Shown here: positions 33,391 to 43,807 of the stretch, one piece after another | How positions within the stretch are numbered: position 1 is the first letter of the stretch | Layout of the letters: every line of letters starts with the position of its first letter | Assembly (NCBI GenBank): GCA_001661515.1 | Contig: LUVW01000035.1 | Location: 138,594 to 202,593, forward strand | Length of the DNA: 64,000 nucleotides | DNA from: Capniomyces stellatus | Taxonomy: Eukaryota > Kickxellomycota > Harpellomycetes > Harpellales > Legeriomycetaceae | Direction: 5' to 3' | Program-made: the position numbers and the translations under genes | The notes under the pieces: generated by a model | What the model was told of the DNA's origin: nothing | What the model saw: only the letters and a program-made list of their open reading frames with translations | Databases searched by the model: none

Positions 33391-34836
33391 ATGAGGGTTT
33401 CAGTCTTGGTATCTGCACTAGCTCCATTTATCATGGCGGTGTGTGGACAGCAGGCTCAGCAGGCATGTAGCGAAATTGTTGTTCGGAAAGAGATCCGGGC
33501 GTTGTCAGACACAGAATGGGAAAACATTTCAGGAACATTAAAAGTACTAAACGATGACGGGTGGATTCGTTGGTTCAGCATCATTCACTTTAAATCATCA
33601 TCAGATATACATTTTGATCCGTCATTTTTACCATGGCATAGAAAATTCATCAACGATTTTGAGTTGGCAGGCCGGTTTTACCAACCCGACTTTGCCCTGC
33701 CGTATTGGGATTCTGCAAGAGACTTTTCTGATCCAAAATCCAGTAATGTATTGTCGGAAGAATATATAGGAGGCAACGGCAACTCCAGCAATAAATACTG
33801 CGTGAAGGATGGGCTGCAGAAGGACTGGGTAATGACATACCCAAAACGGCAATGTCTTCAAAGATATTTTGGCAGTTCCAAAAGGGGTGTGATTGGTTCG
33901 TGGCAAAGCCCAGAGCTTATTTCAAGCATGCTTCAAGTCAACAAAAAGTTCTCGTCGTTTTCAAGTGCACTTGAAAACGGTCTACATGCCGAGGTCCACA
34001 ACGGTATTGGGGGGCATATGTCACAAATGTATGCGTCAAACGACTTTGCATTCTTCCTTCACCATGCAAACATGGACAGAATTTGGTGGAAGTGGCAGAA
34101 CATTAGCAACAAAAATATGCTGGACTACAGCGGAAAAAGAAAAAACGGCACGCCAGCAAGCCTGAGTGATGGAATTAGCTACTATGGCATGCGGGTTAAG
34201 GATTTGATGCAGCTTGGGTATGGTGAGCTCTGCTATAGCTACGACGACAACAGCAGCCGTAAGGTGTCCAAGAGGGATGATGCTAGTCCAGATGCAATCA
34301 GTGCAATTGTTAAAGTTCCAGAAATGAACTTGGCAACAGCTCTTACGACCAGCGTTCTTGAAAAGTTCTTCCCGCTGCTGGTTGAGAGCAACACCAAAGC
34401 GGCGGCTGTTGATCTGCCAAATGTAGTTTCCGACAAGGCAGTTGAGTTTGCCAGTGTGGTTGTTCAAGGGACTGAGGAGAAAAGCGGTGCTGCCAACAAT
34501 AGGTCGGCAGTAAACCGGGCAGCGGGAAACCAGGCAGCAGAGAAATATGAGAACTATGATAAATATGTGGATACAGACAAAAAAAAGCCGGTGAGTGCAG
34601 GAACTATAGCGGATTCAGTTGTGCAGTCGGCAAACAAACATGACCTGAAGGACAACGGAGAGGATTCAGCTGTATCTACACCAAAAGAGGTTAAAATGCC
34701 ACAGCCAAAAAGAGTGCCAGAAAAGTGGCTTAAAATGATGGGATGTGATTTAGAGGTCTACGAAAAGCATTACCAAGACTCGGTTGAACTGGTTAACGCT
34801 CTTAATGACAGTGGGTATGTGTCGCCCTACATTTAA
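33391..34836 (+). CDS. Secreted tyrosinase (binuclear type-3 copper oxidase)
   Basis: Single exon, 481 residues. A signal peptide (MRVSVLVSALAPFIMAVCGQ) indicates secretion. Tyrosinases oxidise monophenols and catechols to o-quinones, leading to melanin. CuA ligands: His66, His74 and His83 (IIHFKSSSDIHF then FLPWHRKFINDFE). CuB ligands: His199 and His203 (LHAEVHNGIGGH) and the HH pair at 224-225 (FFLHHANMDRIWWKWQ). ALPYWDSARDF between the sites is also typical. The core ends near residue 285. The ~200-residue extension has KRDD (a possible Kex2-type site near residue 290), then low-complexity sequence and a C-terminal segment with VPEKWLKMMGCDLEVYEKHY. Fungal tyrosinases have a cleavable C-terminal cap, so this may be similar. 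Possible roles are wall melanisation or work at a host surface. Confidence 0.9.
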   Translation: MRVSVLVSALAPFIMAVCGQQAQQACSEIVVRKEIRALSDTEWENISGTLKVLNDDGWIRWFSIIHFKSSSDIHFDPSFLPWHRKFINDFELAGRFYQPDFALPYWDSARDFSDPKSSNVLSEEYIGGNGNSSNKYCVKDGLQKDWVMTYPKRQCLQRYFGSSKRGVIGSWQSPELISSMLQVNKKFSSFSSALENGLHAEVHNGIGGHMSQMYASNDFAFFLHHANMDRIWWKWQNISNKNMLDYSGKRKNGTPASLSDGISYYGMRVKDLMQLGYGELCYSYDDNSSRKVSKRDDASPDAISAIVKVPEMNLATALTTSVLEKFFPLLVESNTKAAAVDLPNVVSDKAVEFASVVVQGTEEKSGAANNRSAVNRAAGNQAAEKYENYDKYVDTDKKKPVSAGTIADSVVQSANKHDLKDNGEDSAVSTPKEVKMPQPKRVPEKWLKMMGCDLEVYEKHYQDSVELVNALNDSGYVSPYI

Positions 34837-35879
34837 ACTGTGTTAGATTTACTGGTTGTCAAGATCGATTATGAAGATTTATACTGTAGCTTTGCTATGG
34901 TAAAATAAGGCAATTTGTTGAACCAACTGTCCAAGTTGGCTCTCGATTAGGCTTATTTTTTTCAAAGAGCAGAACCTTAGTGAGCTTTTAGATTTTAAAA
35001 GAAAATATGATATTCATGTAATAGAAATACATTTGATCCATGGTATAAACCAGCCCATTTGTTCAAAAAATGGGTTTTACCGCTTTTCTCCCCTCAAAAC
35101 TTTTGGTTACATAAGCAATATGTACATTTATTTCATTTTATTTTTTATCACGCCATGTCGCAAGTATTTTATTTTTTTACGATGTTGTTTTACAATTAAA
35201 AGATTTTCAAAGCAAATGAACTTGACTTTTGTACAGCACAATAATGGTAGTTTGTAAAGTTTGAAAGTTTTTGATTTAGACTTTAGACAAAAAGTGGAAT
35301 GAAAAAAGAAGAAAAAAAAAAGATTCTGAAGTTTTGGTTCATTTGCATAGCTTGCAACATTTAAAACGTAATGATGTGAACGTGAAAGCGAATAAAAAAG
35401 TCAAGGCGGAAACAGCACGAAACGAATTATAAATTTGAAATCTGAAAGAAGAAAAAAACAGCTAAAGGAGTGTGTGTGGTTAAATGAGTGTGTGGATAAA
35501 GGAGTGAAAAGCTTTTTTTTTTTTTTTTTTTTTTTTAGCTATGATCAAGTTTCAAATCAGGAAAAAAGAAAAGAAAAAAAAGTGTGCACAACTATAATGA
35601 CTAAATAAGCAAAATTAAAGCCAAGGTTTACAAGAAAAATAAATTATAAGATTTGGTTTGATAACAACAAGCAAAAGTAAAAAAAAAAAGCTAGGAAAAA
35701 AAAACAGATTTAGATCAAAAGACGATGAAATCAAGAGTAAAAAAAAAACAAGTAAAAAAACTTGGGAAATTGGAGTAGGTTTCTATCTCTCTTTTTGTTA
35801 TAATAAATATAATTACATTTAAATTACCTAGAAGGAAAAAAAAAGGACAGTAAATAGGGAAAGAAGAAAGGAATAGAAA
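34837..35879. other. Intergenic, 1.0 kb
   Basis: The left half is the tyrosinase 3' flank. The right half (35300-35880) is A/G-rich with poly-A and poly-T runs, including ~26 T at 35513-35538, and is the likely GGC1 promoter. No gene is seen. Confidence 0.5.
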
Positions 35880-37200
35880 ATGGCACCAGTAACTTCATCA
35901 AAGGGGGAATCCGCAACAGCACGAATTTTGGGCTCGGGAACAGCGGGAATCACAGAGCTATTGTTGTTCCATCCAGTTGACACAATCACAAAGAGACTGA
36001 TGAACAACTCGACAAAGGTAAATTAAACAAGAGAGGGACAATTTTGCTTAAATATTGGGACTTTAGTATTGAATTGGGGAGGGGGGAGTGTACGTGTATG
36101 TATAAAGGCAAAATGAAGGTGTGGGACTAATTTAGAGGTGATGTTTGTGATTTTAGATATTTTTGCCAAATCAGCCAATGTCAGTAGGAATCCAAAACTT
36201 TAACGGGGTTATTTTCAAGGTAAGAAATTGTTGCTAATAAATGATAATAAGAGATGGTAAAGTAATAATAAAGCAGTAAAGTAATAATAAGAGAAATGAT
36301 AATGATAATGAATAGAATGCAGTGTCGTTGGGTTACGGAAAACGGTTTATTTCGTTGTTCCCGGGTATGGGATATGCGGCAGGGTATAAGATTATGCAGC
36401 GCGTGTACAAGTTTGGGGGGCAGCCGGTAGTTAGAGACTTTTTGACGAAACACTATGGAACAAACTTTACAAGAGCATTTGGAGAGCGTAACGGAAAGGC
36501 GATACTTTTTGCAACAGCTGGAAGGTAACAAAATAAGAATTGATATTTAGTTGGGTTATAAATAGATGGAGAATAAAAAGTGAAATAAAAAGAATAAGAA
36601 TAATAATACTAAAGTGGAAAAAAATAAAATAAATGAAAATAAAAAAATAGTCTAATTGGAATTGGAGAGGTTGTTTTGTTGCCATTGGATGTGTTGAAAA
36701 TTAAGCGACAGACGAATCCAGAGGCGTTTAAGGGAAGAGGAGTGGTGGCAATATTTAGAGAGGAGGGAATGAACCTTTACAGAGGAGCAGGATGGACTGT
36801 AGCACGTAACGCGCCAGGATCATTTGCGTTGTTTGGAGGATCGGCATTTGTGAAGGAATACGTATTTGGGCTAAGTGACTACAACAAGGCATCGTACTTC
36901 CAGAACTTCTGTGCGAGTATTGGAGGAGCAGTGGCATCAATTACGGTGTCAGCACCATTGGACGTAATTAAGACAAGAATCCAGGCCAAATCTTTTGACA
37001 ACAAGGATTCAGGATTTTCGATTTTGAAGAATTTGGTTAGAACTGAGGGGCCATTGGCTCTTTTCAAGGGATTGACACCAAAGATTCTGGTTGTTGGACC
37101 TAAACTGATCTTTTCTTTTACTGTTGCACAAATCTTAATTCCTGAATTTGACAAGCTTTTTACTAGACGAGCAGCTGTTGACGTTGCCGCAAAGGCCTAA
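35880..37200 (+). CDS. GGC1: Mitochondrial GTP/GDP carrier Ggc1 (SLC25)
   Basis: Exons 35880-36017, 36157-36219, 36316-36524 and 36651-37200, all GT-AG, giving 319 residues. Ggc1 imports GTP and exports GDP across the mitochondrial inner membrane; its loss disturbs matrix iron and mtDNA. Three carrier repeats show signatures: LFHPVDTITKRLM, LPLDVLKIKRQTNPEAFKGR and APLDVIKTRIQAKSFDN. Very specific Ggc1 sequence is present: LFPGMGYAAGYKIMQRVYK, GGQPVVRDFL, LYRGAGWTVARNAPGSFALF and FKGLTPKILVVGPKL. Length and order match the yeast protein. The next gene, RIM2, is in the same orientation about 0.5 kb downstream. The intergenic DNA contains an N. Confidence 0.95.
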
Positions 37201-37370
37201 ATTATTGTTTCCCTTTTTTTTCTTTTTCCTTTTTTTTTTTTTTTTTCCTTCCACTTCTTTTTTATAATAAACTTTTTTTTCATCTNTTTTTTTTTTTTTT
37301 TTTCCTTCCACTTCTTTTTTATAATAAACTTTATTTTCAACAAATCAATCAAAGTAAAAAAAAAAAAAAA
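37201..37370 (+). repeat. Duplicated poly-T block around an ambiguous base (N)
   Basis: A block of long poly-T followed by CCTTCCACTTCTTTTTTATA and AATAAAC occurs twice, near 37230-37275 and 37287-37332. A single N at 37286 sits between the copies. The exact repeat flanking an N looks like an assembly join or scaffold overlap rather than biology. It lies in the GGC1 3' UTR. Confidence 0.85.
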
Positions 37371-37685
37371 GCTATTTAAAAGTAAAAATTTTTACGTTTA
37401 TATTTATATTTTTGGCAATTACCAACACTTCAAGAGAATGTGAAGAGAGAAGAAAAGAGAAAGAAAAAAGTTTAATTCATTACCTTTTTATTTATTTTTA
37501 TTTATTGCCCTTAATTTCTTTTCCATGTCTTGTGATCCTCGTATAAATAAAATATACCTTTATTCCAAAAACAAGCTAGACAACAAAAAGAAAAAGAAAG
37601 CAGCAGTTAAGCAACTTGACCAGGTACAGAAAGACACGGCCGAGTAAATACAAAAGTTGATTGGGAAAGAAAAAGAAAAAAAAAG

Positions 37686-38910
37686 ATGTCAAAAGTTGTT
37701 TCTGACGGTACAGACAAAACAACAGCAATAGAGACAGTGACGGTAAATGGAAAGGACAGAATAGCGAGTAAATATGGACACTTTATAGCAGGAGGGTAAT
37801 AAAAGGGGGATTATTAATTATTTTTCCAATAGTAAATTAATGAATAATGAAATAATAAATAAAGAGATAAAGAAATAACCAACATGGTAAACTGTAATAG
37901 AGCTGGAGGAATGTTGGGAGCTATACTTACAGCACCACTTGACGTAATAAGAACGAGGTTACAGGTAAAAAGAGAAAGAAATAGAAAGAAATACAGATAA
38001 TTAGAAATAAAAAAGGGATGGAGAATAAAGTGATTGAGAATAATGGGAAATGTAGTCGTCAACGTATATTCTAAAGGAGCAGGTAGAGGGAAAAGAGAGG
38101 AAAATAAAGACAAAGATTCCAAGATTTGCAACGGTATCAGCACTGAAACAGACGTTTGTGAACGAAGGGGTGCGGGGGCTGTACTTGGGGCTGGGAACGA
38201 ACCTGATAGGAATAGTACCGTCAAGAGCAATTCAGTTTTTTGCATACGGAAACACAAAAGATTACCTGGCACGGAGAAACGGAAACGTGGAGACAACAGC
38301 GATCCATTTGGGGTCAGCAATGGTTTCGGGCTTTGTGACAATCACGCTGACAAATCCGATCTGGATGGTGAAAACCAGAATGCAACTTCAATCGCTGAAC
38401 TCAGGAACGCAGGCTGGTTTGGGAACAACGGACTCGCGCACGTACTCGAGCAGCTGGGAGTGCATCAAACACCTCTACAGAAAAGAAAAACTTGCCGGTT
38501 TCTACAAGGGAACTTCTGCGTCTTACCTCGGAATTTCTGAAATCTCAATTCAGTGGGTCATGTATGAGAAACTCAAAGCCCTTTTAAACAATAACAACAA
38601 ATCTCCAAATAACTTCAAATCTAGGTCTTTTACTGATTGGCTCTCCTACACTGGCGCTGCTGGACTTGCCAAACTTGTTGCCAGTGTCATCACCTATCCA
38701 CACGAGGTTTTACGCACCCGACTCAGACAACCCCCAAATTCTCTCGGTATTTCAAAATATTCCTCCTTGACCCAAGCCATTGCCCTGATCTACAAGGAGG
38801 AACGCATCAAAGGCTTTTATGGCGGACTCGGAACCCATTTACTAAGAACTGTTCCTAATGCTGCTGTTCTTTTTATTTCATATGAATACATTCTCAATCT
38901 TATTTCATAG
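37686..38910 (+). CDS. RIM2: Mitochondrial pyrimidine nucleotide carrier Rim2 (SLC25A33/36)
   Basis: Exons 37686-37795, 37901-37964 and 38056-38910, phase-consistent, giving 342 residues. Rim2 exchanges pyrimidine (deoxy)nucleotides across the mitochondrial inner membrane and supports mtDNA and mtRNA synthesis. Carrier motifs: APLDVIRTRLQ, NPIWMVKTRMQLQ and YPHEVLRTRLRQ. Rim2-type sequence includes GHFIAGGAGGMLGAIL, RGLYLGLGTNLIGIVPSRAI, QFFAYGNTKDYLA, SASYLGISEISIQWVMYEKL and GAAGLAKLVASV. Exon 3 was started at 38056 because an in-frame TAG precedes it and forms the acceptor GTAG, giving LQSSTYILKEQ. The first matrix loop is thus short and Lys-rich. The gene converges on the kinase gene, 268 nt away. 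Confidence 0.92.
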
Positions 38911-39178
38911 ACTCCTTTTTTCTTTTCTTTTCTTTCTTTTTTTCTTTCTCTTTTTCTTTTTTTTTTTTGTTTATTATCACTTTGTACATTTTTCACGTCT
39001 CTTGGTTCTTTATTTAATAATAATAATTATTATTTCCTTTTCCTTTTCCTTTTACTTTCTCTTTCTATTCTATTCAATTCAACCCTATTCAATTCTATCC
39101 TATTCAATTCAAGCTCTAAAACAAAAAAAAACAAAAAAAAAAAACTACTTGATAATACTATGCTTTCATTGGCTTTGT

Positions 39179-40911
39179 CTACTTCATGTCATACGACCGG
39201 TTCCGGTGTCTTATAATTGTAGGCAGCAGGTTAACTGTCGATAATCTGTTCAGACTGAATATTTCATTGAACTGACTGGCTCCAAGTCGGTTAGACCTAT
39301 TGTTATTTTTATTGTTGTTGTATCTTAGTCCATCGTTACTGCCACTACTATTGTCAAATACATCCGACTTTATATTCCTTGCTTTTTGATTCCTGTTCTT
39401 GTTATTGTCATTCCTGAACTTTAAACCAGATTCGACATCGATATCAACAACATCTAAACCAGATTCGACATCCAAATTTAACCCTGAATCTAAACTAGTA
39501 TCCAATCCTAAATCGTTGAGCCAGCTATGTCTCAGTGCCTGGCTTGCGTCGAGTCTCATCTTTGTGTCAACCACCAACAAACTCGATATAAAGTGCATGC
39601 TCAGTCCACTCAGCTGCGCCCAGTACGACTCTGGCTCAAAATAGAATCGCGCCGATAAAATCGCAATGATTTCTGACTGCACATCTTCATGGTCAAACGG
39701 CGATATTCCCGATAATATATAGTACGCTATCACCCCCACCGCCCACATGTCTACCGCCCGCCCATGTCCTGTCCGCAGTATCACTTCTGGTGCTATATAC
39801 CCCGGCGTTCCACACAACGACACCAGACTCTTTCCCGACTTGTCCTCTATCATCTTTGCCAACCCAAAATCCACAATCACCACTTTTGACTTCATGTCTC
39901 GCCCTCTAAACATTATGTTTTCCGGCTTCAAATCCCGATGAACTATTCCCTTTGAGTGCAGAAATTCTACCCCACTACACACACTCCTTATAATCTCTCT
40001 CCCATCCTCCTCTGTAAAACTACCCTGTCTGTAAATCATGTCAAACAGCTCCCCTCCCGTACACAAATCCGTAACCAAATACACTATCATTTACATTTAC
40101 ATTTATATATCAACCTTTTATTTATTTATTCATTTAACTATTTGTTTCTTTACTTATTCTTTATTTTTTTTATTTATTCGTTACTCAAAATTATATATCA
40201 ACTATTACATTTATATATCAATTATCTCAACTTTTACTTACAGTTGTTTATCGTCTCAAAGTAATCCACCAACCTCAAAACAAACTCGCTGCCATTAGAT
40301 ATCCTCTTTAATATCTCCACCTCATTCAATACATTCTTTTCTCGCCCAATCATCATCTTCTTATTCATTATCTTTGCCGCATACCTAACCCGTGTCCTAG
40401 TCTATCATTTTTTTTTTACCAGTTTCTTTTACTCTCCATTTCCTCATACCCTCTTCTCTCTATACTTTTATTCACTTTATCTTTTTACTTTATTTCTTAT
40501 TTTATTTATATTCCAAACTTACATTTACTATCTCTGTCGCAGTTTTATTTTCCCCATTCATTCGTCAACACATTCCAAAGTTTGCAAATCCAGTTTTTTT
40601 TATTTTATAAAATTCGTTAGTCTCAACCATTTTACTCTTATTCACCCTTTCCAGTTTTAACATATACACCTTCTCTCTCTCTTTATCCAACTCTTTTTAT
40701 TTTTATTTTTCACTTTCATTTTGTTTTTGTTTTTATGTATTCTATCTGTTACTTTACTACTTTTCCAAATTCCAAAAAACTTACCTTTGACATCTGCATA
40801 CGTTCCCTGCCCCAACACTCTCCCAATCTTATATTTACATGGCTCTATACGCAGCTCATTCGCCCTCCTATAATTATCTTCCCTAACCCTGTTGTCGAAA
40901 ACTGCCGCCAT
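39179..40911 (-). CDS. CaMK-type Ser/Thr protein kinase with an 11-nt microexon
   Basis: Exons 40911-40785, 40533-40523 (11 nt), 40401-40242 and 40083-39179; 400 residues. Complete kinase domain, residues ~27-300: Gly loop GQGTYADVKE (34-43), Lys56 in YAAKI, alpha-C Glu about 73, HRDLKPEN with Asp150, DFGLAK with Asp171, activation segment to GTPGYIAPEV, and DMWAVGVIAYYILSGISPF. The wording is CaMKI/Cmk-like, so it probably phosphorylates R-x-x-S/T sites. The C-terminal ~100 residues are Asp/Asn-rich, and I cannot identify a calmodulin-binding autoinhibitory helix. The microexon supplies EIVN; without it neither phase nor the normal nine-residue spacing from Glu43 to Tyr53 is kept. A DYRK or RAD53-like identity is excluded by the CaMK motifs. 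Confidence 0.85.
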
Positions 40912-43309
40912 TTTATTCCACTTTCTTTTCTTTTCTTTTCTTTTCTTTCCTTTTGAAAGTATTCTTTCTCGATTATTACCTATCTCGCCCCTATTTAGCT
41001 CTATTCCAAAACCAAACCCTTATAACTGTCTAGCTTCAAGTACTCGTGCAAGAACTGGCTTTCAGTTATATCTCTGTTTTTACTATCCTCTTCTTTCCCA
41101 ACTAAACCAACATATATATATTATATGCTCCTCGGATATCTTGATCTAGTCCTAAATACCCTTGAATCGCCCTGCACCTGTTTCTATTTCCAAGTTAGCT
41201 TTTTTTTTTTTCCTTCCTTGTTTTCTTTCTTTCTTTTCTACTTTAACTGTTGCTCTTATACTTTTACTGCTGCTTTCTCAAGCTTTGTCGCCTTAAACTT
41301 TGCCCTATTGATAACTGCAAACTGTCTGCTGCCTGTCCCATATATCGAACCACTAACTTTGTCTATATACTTGTGTGTAGCCTCCGTTTTGCTCTCCAAG
41401 GCGTCTGGGCCCTAGCTTATTCAAAGTGTTAACAAAGCTACTGTTTTCTTTCCATCTTTTTTTTTTGCTCAAATATCCTTTACTCTTTTTTTTTCCTCCT
41501 TTTTTACTGCCTTAATTTATTTATTTTTTCGTGTTTTTGCGTGTTTTTTTTTCCTTTAATTCAACAGCCAATCCCTCTCTAAACTTTAGATTTTTCCTGT
41601 ATTTTTTTAGTTTGTTTTTGACTTTCAATTCAGTAAATTCTCTGCCTACTTTTCTACCTCTTTTCCCCTTTTCCACTGCTTTTCTTTCTCTTTTTACCAT
41701 TTTGTGAATTCATTAATCAGAGTAATACCTTGCCTCAAGTTAACTAACCTCTTTTTGGTTATATTTATTGCGAATTTACAATCCTATGTAAATTTGAAAG
41801 TAAACTATTCAGCTTTATTTTTTATTTTTTTGCTGATTTGTTTTGCCTATATTTTTTAGGTTTAATACCAATGACTAGGTTGACGCAACTTTGTTTACTT
41901 ATTATTTAAACCATCTTTACATTATATAATCTGGTACAATACTTCTTGATCGCCTTTTTTGATTCGCAGCTTCTACCTTTTACTTATTTTTTTTTTTCAA
42001 CCATCAATTAATTACTAATTTAATTAAACGTGTACCACAGTAATCGACTGTACCTTGTGCAGCCCTTTTGCCCTGCTTCTAGACTTTACAGTCCAGCTAA
42101 TTTCTCAGTCGATTTCTGCGCCTGCTTTTATTTGCCTTCAACTGACGTGTTTGAATTGTCTGTTTTTGCCATTTGCTATTACGTTACCTTTGCTAATTTA
42201 AATACTACAATATCCCCCCTATTACTCAAGTTCCTAGTTCAACACTAAGGTCAATTTTTTTTCTTACACCTTTGAGAACGCGGCTTCCTAGCAACTTTTG
42301 GACTCGTTCTTTTTTTGCTGAAAGGATTGCTTTGGCTAATTGTTTGAATCTGCTTCTTCGATATCTTAAGTCTCTTTTGCTTTTGTAACGAGTCGGTCTG
42401 TTTCATCAACTCACATCGTTGTTTTGAAGTTTATCTACTGAAAAAGAAGAAAAAACACGCTGTACTTTAACTGGACAGATCTTATTTTGGTTTAGATAAA
42501 GCAAGTATTTACTAAATTCGCCTTGACGAATCGGCTTTTGATACCAACTTTAACCTTGCAATTTTATCCATTCATTTTTCTGTAAACCAGCTTTTTAGCC
42601 ATTTAAATTTCTCTTAAATCGAAATTCTTATTATTTACAAATGCAGCAGTTTCTTTTTCTTGCCCTTTGATTCGACCATACTGCCCCCCCAAATCCCACC
42701 ATTTTAATGGCGATCCTTTTTTTCTTTTTTTTCTAAACGGAACATCTTCACTTTTCTTTTTAAACGACGTTCTATCATTGATTCTAATCAGAGTTCCGAC
42801 TAATACACCAACTTTCTTTTCCCGATTTGCTTGCATGTAAGCGCCAAGTTAGCTCGATACAATGTTGCCATTGCTGTAAAGCGATATCGAGTTTTTCAAT
42901 ATTTTGTCAAATCAAAAGGGCATTTATTTGCATTGTGTCTCAAACTGCTGCCATTGATGATGCCCCAGGCTTTTCCCTGTTTGGTTGTCTTGTGCTCGTA
43001 TTTCAAGCATGGTATCACCCCTTTTAGTTTAAATAGACTACTTTCCTTTTAAACACCTTTCAGATCATTGGTGCTTTCCAGCACTGGCCAACAACCCCAG
43101 CTGACTCTACGTTGAGGTCAGGGCTAAGATCCAAGCTAATACAATAGTTATAACTCTACTAAAACTTGTGATAGGCTATGGTCACAACGGTCTGGTTGTT
43201 TATTTGATTTTAATGGACATGGCCTGGATATTTAAAATTTAAAACCAAATAACTGATTGCACTGCATGCGTGAATATTAAGGGTAGATAGTAGCAATAAA
43301 CTAGCAAAA
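40912..43309. other. Intergenic, 2.4 kb
   Basis: T/C-rich on the plus strand, so A/G-rich in the sense of the upstream-reading kinase gene. Low-complexity Phe/Ser/Leu open frames only. No gene, tRNA or repeat family is recognised. Confidence 0.5.
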
Positions 43310-43807
43310 TTAAGTTGATTGAAAAGTTAATTTAAGTAATTCGTTATCAATCCACATCATCGACTTGGACTGCATTTCCATGTTTTCTGTAAGTGGTAGC
43401 TCTGGCTTCATGTTGTTAGTCAGCGAGAATAGGTGGCAAGACCCCTCGCATTTAGGCTTATCACAGAACAACATACATCCGGCTGCTGGCTTGTTGTTTC
43501 CATACACCATATGGTTGACCAACTCATGATTGTAGCACTCGTTTGGCACCAGCGTCATTGTGATTGCGCTGGGGCCATCATAAAGCTGGTTAAACATCTT
43601 GGGCGATGATTCATCCAACGCCTCACCCTGTAACCCAGACTGGCTTTCAAGCGACAGTTTGTTGGCGGGCAATTTCATCTTTTCTTTGGAGCTAGGATCA
43701 GAAAATTTGTTGACATCTCGAGTTTGGCGACCACCACTACGGTCCAAAGTACCCTCTACCGTTGTAAACAACAACACCGCCAGACTTATAAAAGCACGCT
43801 TGTACAT
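43310..43807 (-). CDS. Secreted cysteine-rich protein, crystallin-like motif (copy 1)
   Basis: Single exon, 165 residues. Signal peptide MYKRAFISLAVLLFTTVEG. Then ~65 disordered residues, followed by a compact C-terminal domain: AITMTLVPNECYNH, VYGNNKPAAGCMLFCDKPKC, EGSCHLFS and KSMMWIDNELL. The paralogue at 45764 shares MTL...N-x-CYNH, Y/G, KP..G, C-[ND]-KP-x-C-x-G-x-C, and a final S-[IM]-[IM]-[FW]-I-[DN] strand. The spacing resembles one Greek-key beta/gamma-crystallin domain with two added disulfides. That fold call is inference; no named family is recognised. Role could be at the cell surface or in host contact. The distal Cys pattern is not fully the same in the two copies. Confidence 0.7.
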   Translation of the reverse strand: MYKRAFISLAVLLFTTVEGTLDRSGGRQTRDVNKFSDPSSKEKMKLPANKLSLESQSGLQGEALDESSPKMFNQLYDGPSAITMTLVPNECYNHELVNHMVYGNNKPAAGCMLFCDKPKCEGSCHLFSLTNNMKPELPLTENMEMQSKSMMWIDNELLKLTFQST

